Source: Nepenthes gracilis | Lineage: Eukaryota; Streptophyta; Magnoliopsida; Caryophyllales; Nepenthaceae | Length of the DNA stretch: 64,000 nucleotides | Assembly: GCA_033239525.1 (NCBI GenBank) | Contig: BSYO01000026.1 | Coordinates: forward strand, 8,046,371-8,110,370 | Direction of reading: 5' to 3' | Shown: piece after piece, positions 23,694-34,450 of the stretch | Numbering within the stretch: the stretch's first letter is position 1 | Layout of the letters: the number at the start of each line of letters is the position of its first letter | Position numbers and translations under genes: made by a program | The notes under the pieces: model-generated | Database searches by the model: none | Told to the model about the DNA's origin: nothing | The model's input: only the letters and a program-made list of their open reading frames with translations

Positions 23694-25406
23694 GCTGGCT
23701 TTGATGGTGCGGATTGACTTGCTGGTTTGGTTTTTTTATGTGATTGTGAATGAAACTGCAGATGGCCCATTATGGTGAAATGGGCTGCTGAAGCCTTTCG
23801 ATTTCCTGGCTTTGTGGAGTGGTAGTGCTGTGTGTGCTGCTGTGTTTGGCATTGGGCTCTTCTTGTCTCTGGTCCCTTACCTAGTTGCCTGTGGAGGGTT
23901 GCTGGATGACGATTCTCTGCTGTATGTGCTGGCTGTTTGTTTGGGGATTTGACATGTTTGGTTTCTCCAATCGTTCATGCGATGCTGTCCGGGGTGCTGA
24001 TCATGCTATGTGCCTTTGTTATATGCTGATGGAGTCAATCGACAGTGCTGGGGCATTTAGTATGGTGGGTGGCAATTTGGTATTTGGCTGGATTGAGTCT
24101 TCGCTGATGATGGGTCTGTAGTTGGACTGAGGTTGGCATTCGGATGCAGTTGCTTTTCAATGGTCCTGAAACTGTGGTTTTCTGTTCTAGGAATGGGGCT
24201 GCAGTCTTGGCGCCTCCGGTTTGGCTGGTCGATGTAGGCGGTATGCAATTGGGAAGTACATTCGGCTGTTGAGCTGATATACATTCATATTCGTTCCTAT
24301 CCTTGAAGTTGGGTGCTGTTGTTGCTACTGAAACTGTTCCTGGTGCTGATTGTGCTTATGTTAGATGGGTAGACCCATTGAATCCTGCGGTCTCTCTGGC
24401 TGTGTTGGTGTGCTGATGTGCATTCAATATCTCTCATGCTCCTGATGCTGGGTACTGAAGGTGCTGCTGGTCTACTCGGACGATGGGCTGCAAATGCTGG
24501 AGGCATATCTGGGCTGGTTGGTTTGCTTTTATGCACTAAATTTTGATTCTCTTTCATGCTGTTAGGAGCTGAAGGTGCTGCTGGTATATTTAGAGGCTTG
24601 GTGGGAGTCTGTGCTGAGGTGGTCCGTTTTGGACTGCTGTCCTCGGAGCAGATTTATGCTCTTGTGTACTGGGCTGCTGAAGTGGGAGGCATGTAAGTGG
24701 CTGCTATCTTGGTGCAAATGTGCTGAAAAGGCCCGGGTACACCGAATGTGAAGTGAACAGCAAGGTGCTCTTGCCTGTTGACGGAGTGTGCCTGGTGGTT
24801 TCCATGTTCTGATACTGGTTTGATGCTGATGTTGAATGCCTCAGCGTATGTGCCATTTGTGGTCACTGGATCTGTTCCTGGTATGATGCAGTTTCCTGGT
24901 ATTGTGCTAGTTGGCAGCTGATATCGTTTTCCTGGAGGGAGCATGGGTTTCTGCTGTTGGAGTAGTACAGCGCTTGCTGAAATACTCTTGGATGTTGTAT
25001 CAGGCTGACCTGGTTTTGGAAGCCTGTTATTCTGGATCATTTTGGTGACTTGGCTGTCCGAAGGCTGGCGGTTTTGGTAGCTATTGTGTCCTGCTGCTGC
25101 GTTCACAGCCGTGACTTGGGCGAATTTATTTGTTGCCGTTGGTTCGTTGCAACGCCGGATGGCTTGGGATCCGTAGGTCGGTCCCGTTGTTTTGTGATGT
25201 TATATATTTCATTTTCTATTGGTTATGTAGAACGTTGGCCTCCTAGAGGTCTGTTATATTCCTTCGTTTGTTCTTATCGCTCGGGGTATGCCCCAGCGGG
25301 TTATGTTTTACTCCCAAGTCAAAATACTTGGAGTTAAAATATCGAATTTGTAATTTTTTCTCCCATCAATCCAAAATTCTTAATTATCAAAAAAAAAAAA
25401 AAAAAA
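23694..25406 (+). mobile_element. LINE K2, 5'-truncated copy nested in K
   Basis: Plus strand, 1.7 kb, 3' UTR only. It ends with CTCGGGGTATGCCCC, the stem-loop around ACTTGGAGTTAAAA, and poly(A) to 25406. Target duplication GCTTCAGAAACCGG (23680-23693) versus GCTTCAGAAATCGG (25407-25420). Long frames on either strand have no domain and look fortuitous. Confidence 0.85.
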
Positions 25407-25865
25407 GCTTCAGAAATCGGTCACAGGCGTTCGTCAGCGTCAAATCCAGCGAGCAGCAAAGAGAAATCCACCGCAAACGGAGGAACACCAGCGGATGAAG
25501 CTCTGCCTCAGCCAACTCATAGCACAGAGCCAGCACCACGAGCCAGCAACCAGAGCATGGGAGCCCAGCTAGAAACGACGAGAAAACCAAACATACAAAT
25601 TTCAATACTGAAATTTGTAAATGCAAAGAGAAACGCGATTCAAAAGGGGGCGTGACGGAAGACCCTAAATCGCCGCTCAAAATGAGCGAGAGGGGGCAGA
25701 GGTCCGAAAAGAAGAGAGCAATAGATGAGCAGGAGAGCAGGAGGCAACTCGGGCGAGGCAACCGGGAGGCCGGCCGTGGCCGGCGCCGGCGCCGCCCGGC
25801 CAGAAGAGGAGCGTCGCAGAGGACGCAGGCAGATTTCAAAATTCAAAAACGGGTTTTGAAAATGT

Positions 25866-25891
25866 AGAGAGAAGCGAGAGCTTCTCTCTCT
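25866..25891. repeat. 5'-terminal palindrome of LINE K
   Basis: AGAGAGAAGCGAGAGCTTCT followed by CTCTCTA; identical core to that of LINE H (51626-51651). Confidence 0.65.
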
Positions 25892-26251
25892 AGGCCCCGT
25901 GTTTTTTTTTCATCAGCTTTTATACCACCATGTCCCCCGTGGCCTAGCAAAAATTTCTCGATTTACTACAATAATATCTTAAGGCATGTCAGGGAATACT
26001 ACCATCTGATATAAAAGTTATTGGTCTCATTATATGATTTCTTTTCATATTTCATATTGGAGACTCTGCGCAATATTCATACTTTTTTTTTGTTTGAACT
26101 TCTCACACCGGAAGAAAGTTTTAAATATCAAATAACAGATAACAAATTACAGAGTTTCCATTTCCTTATTACAAATTCATAATTTTATATCCTTACAAAT
26201 ACGAATACAAATTTTATATTATGATAGATACAGATACATATTTTTGTATTC

Positions 26252-26449
26252 TTTTTTTTTGGTAAGCAAACTGTGTTAAGGGTAAGCTTTTTAACGTGAC
26301 TGGCCCCACCGCTTCGCGGCCCCATAACCCAGAAATCCCGAAGGATTTTTTGGGAGGCTCAGTACCACGGATGCTTCCACGGAGAATCGAACCCGGGTGG
26401 AGAGGGAAGGTATAAGCGTTATTCACCACCAGGCCGAACTCCGCTTCGG
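26252..26449 (-). mobile_element. tRNA-derived SINE with target duplication
   Basis: 198 bp on the minus strand. The 5' part carries an A-box-like GCCTGGTGGTGAATAACG and a B box GGTTCGATTCT (plus coordinates 26383-26393; consensus GGTTCGANTCC), the internal RNA polymerase III promoter of a tRNA-like head. It ends TTTGCTTACC followed by nine A. Flanks are CATATTTTTGTATTC (26237-26251) and CATATTTTTTGTATTC (26450-26465), differing by one T. It sits inside LTR Y1. The end GCTTACC(A)n resembles the LINE tail ACTTACC(A)n, suggesting mobilisation by these LINEs. Confidence 0.8.
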
Positions 26450-27424
26450 CATATTTTTTGTATTCTTGTATGCTTTAGTCTTCACATGTCTTTAAGTACA
26501 TGCACAAATTATCTTAAAATTTGGAACAATTAAAAAATTCTTATTATAATGAGCCAAATATAACTTTAGAGTTTTCGGGCGATAAATCTCCTCACAAATG
26601 CATATAATATAATTTTATGAGTATATACAAGATAGTATAATTAACATACATGTTGTTAAATATTACTATTTACGTCTGATAATATTTTCAGAATACATAA
26701 AATTAACATATATAAAATCTATGTGCATAAATACTAAATATACGGAGTGTCCGCATCAATAAAGTTAGGGTTACGAATTTTTAAAGATAAATTACGTATA
26801 AATTATAATTAATTGGGGTAAAATCAAAGGGGGCACAGGTTAGGATTTTCGTCGAGCGTATCCCGCATAAAACCATCAAATCGGACACTTAATTGACAAA
26901 GTTACATGTTCAAGGTATGGGTAATGATTTTCTAAACCAATTTATGTAAAAACCCAAAAAATAAATAGATAAAAACATCCAGGCATGGGTTCAAGTTTTA
27001 CATATAAAAAATCGATCAAAATTAAGAAATCGAACATGAAATCCACATATGTGCATGTTCAAATCATGGATAACACAAAATATAGACTTAATTGGATATC
27101 GAAACGATGACACATGAAGAAAATGGAACAAAAGTTCAAAAAAATAAGAGAAAAGGGTACGAGTGTACTTATCTCCACTCGATCTATAATTTCTCTAATT
27201 AGCTCCAAGCTGAATTCAAACTCGAGAGCTTCAATCTCTCATCTCTCTCTTCTCCCCCTCTCTCTCCTTCGCGTGGAAACCAGAAAAGTAGCGCTCGAGC
27301 ATCGGTCTGGTGCCGAGCAGGCGCGGGATCCGTGAAATCTAGCGCCGTGGCGCAGCCTTGGGCTCCCGGCGGTCTTCCTCCGCCTCCTCAACCTACGTTC
27401 CTAAATCCTATTATTCCTACATGC

Positions 27425-27442
27425 TTTTTTTGATAAGTCTGA
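27425..27442 (-). mobile_element. Micro-insertion: LINE/SINE-like tail of 18 bp
   Basis: The minus strand reads TCAGACTTATC(A)7, flanked by TATTCCTACATGC (27412-27424) and TATTCCTGTATGC (27443-27455), two mismatches. It looks like a retrotransposon copy truncated almost at the poly(A) tail. Weaker than the two cases at 27801 and 35057. Confidence 0.45.
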
Positions 27443-27529
27443 TATTCCTGTATGCGTTAAGCCTAATTTTGATATATTACCTTAATTTTTCATAATTATG
27501 ATATTTGAAAATCGGTACATTATATGACC

Positions 27530-29240
27530 ATTCGACGATATTAATTTCTTAATTTAATTATCCATTTGACCATATGGAACCTCGTTATTTAGTGAACTTA
27601 GCAGTTTTGTTACTCAATTACTCGGTAATTTAGTCATTTGGTTTAGACTAGCTTCTTACTATAGCACAACTCTTTGGCTGATTTATACTTTTTTATGGGT
27701 TGATTATTAGTGGGCTCCATAAATCAATCAATTGGGTCAGTATTATTTTAAATGATACCCAACACTAGCTCAATATGCTTAGAAGTTAAATTTAAACTTC
27801 TTTTTTTTTGGTAAGCCAAATTTAAACTTCAAATATGTTAGAATAAAAATTCGAGTAATCTGCTTTGAATACTACCCAAATGCTTTTTTCCAATGATATA
27901 TTAATCTATGCACACTTATTGCTGTCTAGTCTTATCGGTTAAAGCTTGCCTTCTTGTATTTTGATAGAGATTTTTTGACTATTTCTTTGCTTTTATTTTG
28001 CTTCAAAACGTGCCTTTTTATAACTCAATTCTTACTATAAAAGGTATCACTCTTATTCAATCTTCTTCCAGACTTATAGGTTCCTCTATCCGATGGAATT
28101 GCTTATATTTGGTGGGAGAGGGTTTACTTAAATGCCTTTGCATTCCTTTGGAAATTATTCATAAAATTTATCTTAATTATCCTCTTTTATATGTAAAATT
28201 ATTTTAGTTTTTCTATTTTATACAATATTATAAACTGGATTGATTTTTTATTTGGGTTATTACTCGTGATGCCTTATACTATCCATTGTGGGGCATTTAG
28301 GTTTCTACCATACCTTTGGATAATTATCCAAGTGTAATGCCTTTTTGGTCATATGCTGTAACTTTTTCATTTGCTTAACATCAACCAACTTGAGTCATTT
28401 GACTGAATGTTGCATTTGATAGGAGTGATGAACCTTTTGGAAGCTCTACTTGTTTTGCTGAGATTCAACCATTTAATTTTTTTTAAGTTGAACAATTTAA
28501 GGTTTTCTATGTAAAAGTATACCTTGTATACGAATATATCTATGGATGAAAGCAGAATTTTTATTTTCTTATTCAGATTGTAATTGTTAATTTATTTATT
28601 TCTTATTTTGGATTTATATTCATTTGTATGAAATTATAATTTGTTGAAAATATAGATTAATCAAACTATTTGAGTGGATAAATTTCTTCATTATTGATCT
28701 TGATACTTTAGGATTTTCCAAACATTAACTTGGTATAGATTTGATAATATGATACTTTAACAAATCAGATTTCTCATGGCTTGGACTTTTGACTAATTGG
28801 GACCTTTAATTAAATAATTAGAATTCCAAATTCTAAGAGTCAAGAATATTCATTTCTTGAGATGTGTTGGGCTTGTGGAGCGCTATATATTGATAATTAG
28901 ATTAAAAATGTCATAATTATAGTATTTTTTATAACTAAAATTACTTGTGTGTGACACACTCAATGAAGTATCAAGCAGTTTTTAAATTGCGATATTCAAT
29001 CACTTTAATATGTAGCATTTTAGTTTTAAATTGAGAAGAAGATGTGCCGTCATTTGATAGACATTGGGAAAAAAATGCATTGTTTGGATCATTGTTATTT
29101 AAAATGCATAATTTTCAATTTTGATTATCTTTTTAAATTTCAACGTCTTTCACTCTTATTTTTCAAATACTAATTGCACTTTCTTTTATACAATTCATCA
29201 AAGAATGAACCTCATAATTTCTCTCATCTTCTTGCTTTCA
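27530..29240. other. AT-rich sequence, no gene recognised
   Basis: Contiguous with 16786-17779 before Y1 inserted. It contains the micro-insertion at 27801-27817. A 69-codon frame at 27998-28207 has no recognisable family. No tandem repeat or RNA gene seen. Confidence 0.5.
27801..27817 (-). mobile_element. Micro-insertion: SINE-type tail GGCTTACC(A)9
   Basis: 17 bp, flanked by a perfect 13-bp duplication AAATTTAAACTTC (27788-27800 and 27818-27830). The inserted bases equal the SINE 3' end (GCTTACC plus poly(A)), so this reads as an extreme 5' truncation during target-primed reverse transcription. Confidence 0.7.
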
Positions 29241-29244
29241 ATCT

Positions 29245-29950
29245 CTCATGGTTCCTCAAAACACTTTGAAGAATGTTATTGATATCACTTCTTACTTGTT
29301 TTCAAATAATGTACTTAATATTTATAATAAGCATAACTTCCCTTATATTTTTCCTTTTATAGCTCCACCTAAAAAGAAAGAGCTTACTTTCTAAGTAATG
29401 GCTTCATTGTTGCATATAAAACTCATTTAAAGGATGACTTTCAAATTTCTTTAGCAAGAGAATTTGTTGAAATAATATAGGTTCTTGGGATCCCAATTAC
29501 TAGTCTTTTTTCTAATACTATTAGATATATTGTGTATCTTTTTTTTCCACGACGGGATCTTAGATTAGATACCTGGATTGGTGAGGTTATTTTTTGTTTT
29601 GATTAAGAAAGCAAATGGGTTTTTGTAACTCCTAGAAAGGAGTTAAAAATAAGTGTAGGAAACCCAAACTCGTTAAAGACTGGAAGGATAAGTTCTTTTA
29701 TATTATGATTTCCACTAATTGGACTTTGTCGAATAATCAGAGTGATGTAACCCAACATTTTTTAGTTTGGTTCTTAAGAGTAAACTTTCTATGGCTAGAT
29801 TTTATTTTAATCTAGTAAAACAACATGCAGCCAAATTGCATAAAATTGATAATTTTTTGACCTAATTTGATTTGTGGATGCTGTTAATTGGTACATTATT
29901 TTTTGAAGGAAAAGTCATTGTTGATATGCCTCCTTGTCCATTGAAAATGA
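29245..29950 (+). pseudogene. Transposase_28-like (putative gypsy-type) ORF remnant
   Basis: Broken plus-strand frame starting MVPQNTLKNVIDITSYLFSN, then PFIAPPKKKELTF, VMASLLH and, in shifted frames, GNPNSLKDW-like and KDKFFYIMISTNWTLSNN-like segments. The order and wording resemble the PF04195 'putative gypsy type transposon' domain found in antisense ORFs of plant Tat elements. Multiple frameshifts and stops; certainly not functional. Family assignment is by eye and moderate at best. Confidence 0.35.
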
Positions 29951-30300
29951 GGAAGGGCATTTTATAGAATCTCCTCCTATGGCTGGTATTGATTATCCTA
30001 ATATTCTTGCGACAAATTTACCCATTAGACAGGCTCATAAAACACCAATCATATCTGCAATCCAACTTATAAGATTCTATCTAATTATAATCGGACTCAT
30101 CGATATATTAATTTTATTTTTAGGGCTATAAAATTCATATTAATTTGTCACTATCAAGCATTATCTGCGAAATGTTCATTTTTATTCGAACACTAAAAAT
30201 CATCAATAATGTATTAACGACAATAAAACTAGCATTAGTATAAATTATAATTTCCCCTTAAAATTCATGCATCCCAAATCAGTCACTCGAGGAAAGCAAA
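29951..30300. other. AT-rich spacer, nothing recognised
   Basis: Includes a 65-codon frame at 29934-30131 without recognisable features. The sequence turns less AT-rich after about 30300, where Tat element 2 LTR-like sequence may begin. Confidence 0.4.
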
Positions 30301-30645
30301 TAGGGCTTCTAGTAGGAGGTTTCAAGGGGGCATGATCACTATTACTCTTTGATCAATCAATTACTCCTTTGGAAAAATGAAACTAATGGGAAAGGTAGGA
30401 ATCGGGCCAACCCAAACCCAGTTCATAGACATATATGGGAGGCCTAGATGAAAATGGCCCAATGGAAGACGCCATTGAGCCCATGAGGAAAATGGCACAA
30501 CGGCTGATCCAATTGATGGACTAGAACTGCCAAGCATTGAAGGATTATAATGGGGCACTAAATGGACCACTTCAGGCGGTAGTTGCGATGATCTTAAAAG
30601 TTCAAAGCCAAGTGGCCCAACTATTGAATGAAAGTGGTAGTTATA

Positions 30646-33049
30646 TGTGACGACCCTAAAATCCTAACCGAAAATCGGTAAGGTTTCGGCTGTAAAACAG
30701 CCGTCATACTAAATACAAACCCGTACAATATCCCTGTATAACATATATATAACACAACAACAACCATCATATGATCCAAATGCCACAATATATTTGTGGT
30801 TCCAACGTCACGTCTCCGGACACAATGTTGGATACAGAGATACCTCTAGGTACTAAAATGCAAACCATAATTATCTGTAGAAGAATATATATAACTATAA
30901 ATACACAGCGGAACTAAATTATCTGTACATCCTCAATACAACAGATACAAATCATCAAAATATATAAAAGCCCTCTAGATATAAGTACAAAACCACAAAA
31001 TCTAAGTCCACAAAATCTTCTTCATTATCGAGAGCCAAGCCAACTGCTAATCTCTACTCCACCTCATCGGGTATAAGCTCGTGCCTATTTGAAGGTAAGA
31101 AAAACAGTAAGGAGTGAGTCAAATACTCAATAAAGTACAATATAAGTAAGGACAATAAGCGGTATACTTCAAAATAAAGTAAAGGAAGGGAATAAGAGTA
31201 TAATATAAATGCATAAACATGAAGTATGATCAAATCCACTTTTCGAAACACATTTATCTTTCACATTTTATTTCTGATTCCTTTAGATTCTAAAACATGT
31301 AGAAATTTTTTCATTTTTGTGGACTAGGGCCAGTAGGCCTACCAGCTAATGAAGCAGTCAAATTGAGGAAAGGATCATGTTATTTCACATGATTTAAGGC
31401 ACTACCTACGGACCTCGACTTTAATATCCTATGGTGGATAATATACTTATAATCCCAGATTTATTGGGCCAATAGTCCTTATTCCTATGCCACCATGTCC
31501 CCTGTAGCCTAGAGGTAATTCATCGGTTTATCACAGTAATATCCTAAGGTATGCTAGGGAATACTATTATCTAAAATACAAATCTTTAGTCTAGTTTCAT
31601 GATTACTTATTCTTATGGAAAGATTCCATCATAATTCTTATATAAAGTTCTCACTCCCTGGAGAACAATTCATCAAACATGACAAATTATGGAGTTTCCT
31701 TCATAAATTTTGTATAACTTGCATAATTCTTGGATACAAATCCTGATAATCATATTCTTGAGTATATTGATGCACATTTTCATATTCTTGTGAGCTTAAA
31801 TCTTCATATACCTTTAAATACATGCACAAATTAACTTAAAGCTTGGAGCTTTAATAAATTCTTACCACAATGAGCTAAATATAACTTTAAAGCTTCTAGA
31901 TAACAAATTCCTTCATAAACGGTTTACAACATAATTTTTGAAACACATAAAATATCATGTACAATTTATATGTAAATAAATATCGAATAATCAAGATAAA
32001 AGCATTCATAAAGTTAGGATTTCAATTATCTAAAACCAAATCATTCATAAACCCTAAATTATACAGGTAAAAATGTCGAGGTGCGGGTTAGGGCTTTCCA
32101 CATGCACAAAATCGTATAAAACTACCAAATCGGACACTCAATCGATAAATAATTATGCTCAAGATATGGGTATCAATTTTCTAAAGTCAAATCATGCAAA
32201 AATCTAAAAATAATGGGGTAAAAGCATCCGGGCTCGGGGTTAGGGTTTCACATACAAAATACTGCATAAACTTAGAAATTTGATATGAAATTAACATATG
32301 TGCATGCTCAAGACATGGGTTTTACAAAATCTAAACTTTGGACAAGTATCAGAATAAAAATACCAGAAGAGAATGGAACAAAAAGTGCAAAGGGAGAAAG
32401 AAAAATATATGAGTACACTTGTCTTGACTCGATCTATAACTTTTTCAACTAGTTCCAAATAAAAAATGAACCCAAGAGCCTCGATCTCCTCTTTCTCTCT
32501 CTCTTCTCCATGCTCTCTCTCTCTTATCTCAATTTTCCACACGAAAATGATGGAAAGAAACATCCAGCGCGCTTAAATAGTTGAACTGGTGCTTGAGCGT
32601 GTGCCGGGAATGCTTCAGGCGCCCCTCCCATTGGATCTGGCACTTGAGCGTGTGTCGGGCGTGCTTCAGGCACCCCTCTGCTGGAATCGGTGCTTGATAG
32701 AGGGTTCAAGTGTGCATCGGGCATGGGTCAAGCCTGGAGTAGGCTTGCAGCAAGCCAGCTTCGTGCACGCACTGTCCGAGACCCATTTTGATCTTTCTAA
32801 CCCAATATTTCATATCCTTGGATCCTAATTTTTGATTATATTAACTTAATAAATCGTAATTATTATAATTTGAAACTCGAATCTTATTTACGGCTTAACT
32901 TTTTAAGATTTACGATGCTGGTTCTTGATTTTGCCAATTCCGAGCTTGTGGGCTTTTCAATCCAATTTCTCCCATGTCCTTTGACTTCGATTAATTTATA
33001 TTAACTTAATTATTCCTAATTACATTATTTTAAAAATCGGTACCATACA
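30646..33049 (-). mobile_element. LTR Y2 (Tekay-like, uninterrupted, about 2.4 kb)
   Basis: Best-preserved member of the Y family and the template used to order the pieces of Y1. Minus-strand start near TGTATGGTACCG (or TATAATGTATGG), end GGGTCGTCACA at 30646. TTATA flanks both sides (30641-30645 and 33050-33054) if the TG start is used. Minus-strand TATTTAAG at 32573-32580 is followed by a GA-rich leader (AGAGAGAGAGCATGG), giving minus orientation. No internal domains, so a solo LTR. Frames inside it (for example 32291-32563) look non-coding. Confidence 0.75.
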
Positions 33050-33368
33050 TTATACACACAAGTAATTCCTCTCATCATTAAAGAGGTACCATACTCATAC
33101 ATTAAATGAAAAGTTCGCTAGCCAATAGCCTCTCCCCATAGGAAAAGGAAAAGAGGAAAGAAGGACTGAAAGGAAAAGAGGAAAGAAGTGAGCCATTCCA
33201 CCAATCGACTGCATAATTCATAAGGTTAGACACTCTACAAGTTGAGTGTATTACCCAAAGCTGCTCCACCAGTTGAGTGATGCAAAGGAGTATTGCCCTC
33301 CAAAGAAACTCTCATCCTCATCCTCTCTAAATTCACACATACACATCTTTGTATCATTCTCATCTGTG

Positions 33369-33376
33369 TATAAAAA
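33369..33376 (+). promoter_or_regulatory. LTR TATA box, Tat element 2
   Basis: TATAAAAA in GTGTATAAAAATTAC, about 190 bases before the LTR end; plus orientation agrees with gag-pol. Confidence 0.5.
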
Positions 33377-33569
33377 TTACTGATTTGAACGTTTGAGGAT
33401 ATATCGAAAAGTGAGTCCTGTATACCTTTAATATCTTATTTGTTTCTATTATAGTGTACAAGATTCAGATTTAGAGTGATAAAAATCGGACTCGTTTAAC
33501 TCGAACACCTAGACATGACCAAGTGGCTCTCTAATTTATACGATAATCTAGATCCTCGAATCGCACCAT

Positions 33570-33587
33570 TGGTGCCATTTATGGGAA
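33570..33587 (+). other. Primer-binding site of Tat element 2
   Basis: TGGTGCCATTTATGGGAA, a diverged form of the TGGCGCCGTCTGTGGGAA type, immediately after the LTR end CACCA. Confidence 0.6.
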
Positions 33588-33625
33588 CGACAGTAGTCTA
33601 CCCACTCAACCAAGAATAGAGGACA

Positions 33626-34450
33626 TGACCAACACCAAAACCTAGACAAGCGTACTAACCACGGATGTCTTCGCATATGGTGATAACTTGACAGAAGGTA
33701 GTGATGAAAATGTTTGTCCTGTTACAAACGTAAATGTGGAGGCATTGGTGACCCAGGTGGACAACATATCTAAGATCCTCCAGACTATTTGCACCATACT
33801 AGAGGGACACCTATTGAGGGCTCCTTCCTCTAACTCCTAGACTTTAGTATCTAAAAGGAGGAACTGGAGGAAAAAGTAGCTAGCCAAAGAGGTGATCTGT
33901 GGCCTAACGACCTCGAGGCCTAAGGGGCCATGAGTGACAGGGTCCAGAATTGAATGGCAGGTTGATTAAATCTCAGAGCATGGGATGAGAGTCCAGAGTG
34001 CGGGATCCATGCAATTCCTGAGATGTAGGGAGGCCTTTGGCTTGGAAAGAAGCCTCATGCAGCACCTAGCCGAGAAGAGTTGGTAGCCAGCCGATATGGC
34101 ACATCTCCCTGAATCACTCGAAATTGAGGACCTTCTTTAACGTTAAGAGGATTGCATCCACCTCTCAGGTGGAGGAGAGAATTAGAAAGTTTGAGCTGCA
34201 ATTTTTCCAAGGAAGCATGGACAGACACTTGGTTAACCTAGGCTAGTCACCATTCATAAGGGAGATCCGTATACTACAACTCCTTTGCAAATTCAAAATG
34301 CTAACCCTAGAGCCCTACGACGGAAGTTTCGAACCTATGGATCATCTAGATTGTTTCTATATCTTGTTGGGATTTCAGGGCCTACATGACTCGACCTTGT
34401 GTCTTTGCTTTCCACTGACTCTTGAAGGAGATGCTCGATTTGTTTACACT
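33626..34450 (+). pseudogene. Tat element 2 gag (N-terminal and central parts)
   Basis: ATG at 33626, then TSVLTTDVFAYGDNLTEGSD and EALVTQVDNISKILQTICTI before a stop near residue 72. A decayed linker follows. The Retrotrans_gag core is readable at about 34290-34450 as MLTLEPYDGSFEPMDHLDCF, YILLGFQGL and CLCFPLTLEGDARFVYTVN, corresponding to the gag core at 15.0-15.2 kb in element 1. The remainder of gag and the protease are missing where LTR fragment Y3 begins. Non-functional. Confidence 0.7.

Larger units (their letters stand above)
21790..25917 (-). mobile_element. LINE K, ORF-less LINE derivative with both termini
   Basis: Minus strand; 2.4 kb net after removing LINE K2. Poly(T) at 21790, family tail with stem-loop (5' arm ATGTTCTAACTCCAAGT in minus orientation) and CTTGGGGTATGCCC block at the 3' end; palindrome at 25866-25891 at the 5' end. 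The target duplication TTTTATACCACCATATC (21773-21789) versus TTTTATACCACCATGTC (25918-25934) shows the copy inserted once, as a unit. No frame shows DUF4283, endonuclease or RT. Within it, 23056-23215 and 23540-23697 are similar to each other (both start TACCGCATC-GAAGGAT), about 484 bases apart. It interrupts LTR Y1. Confidence 0.8.
17785..27524 (-). mobile_element. Solo LTR Y1 (Tekay-like) with four nested insertions
   Basis: Net LTR of about 2.2 kb after removing LINE J, LINE K (with K2), a SINE and a micro-insertion. The four remaining pieces are colinear with LTR Y2 (30646-33049). Perfect 5-bp target duplication TGACC at 17780-17784 and 27525-27529. On the minus strand the LTR starts TATAATGTACCG and ends GGGATCGTTACA. 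Orientation is taken from the GA-rich leader and TATA order shared with Y2. No gag-pol lies between its ends, hence a solo LTR formed by recombination. It starts TA, not TG. Confidence 0.8.
30300..33568 (+). repeat. 5' LTR of Tat element 2, interrupted by LTR Y2
   Basis: The right part (33055-33568) ends CGCACCA directly before the primer-binding site and contains a TATA box (33369-33376). The left part (about 30300-30640) has GGCCCA-rich sequence like the start of LTR 1 (GTGGCCCAGAATCC style). The two parts are joined across Y2. The exact LTR start was not located. Confidence 0.5.

Noticed and set aside
26252..26449. A tRNA gene
   Set aside because: Only the internal promoter boxes are tRNA-like; there is no cloverleaf of the right length, and the poly(A) tail and target duplication show a SINE.
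27998..28207. Possible small host gene (69 codons)
   Set aside because: No family similarity, AT-rich context, no conserved start context or neighbouring exon.
32291..32828. Frames in the GC-richer part of LTR Y2 as possible genes
   Set aside because: They fall in the promoter/leader region of an LTR, and repeat-like CTTGAGCGTGTG blocks account for the reading frames.
17785..33049. Y1 and Y2 as the two LTRs of one element
   Set aside because: Y1 has its own perfect 5-bp duplication, the two have different flanks, and the 3 kb between them contains no Tekay gag-pol.
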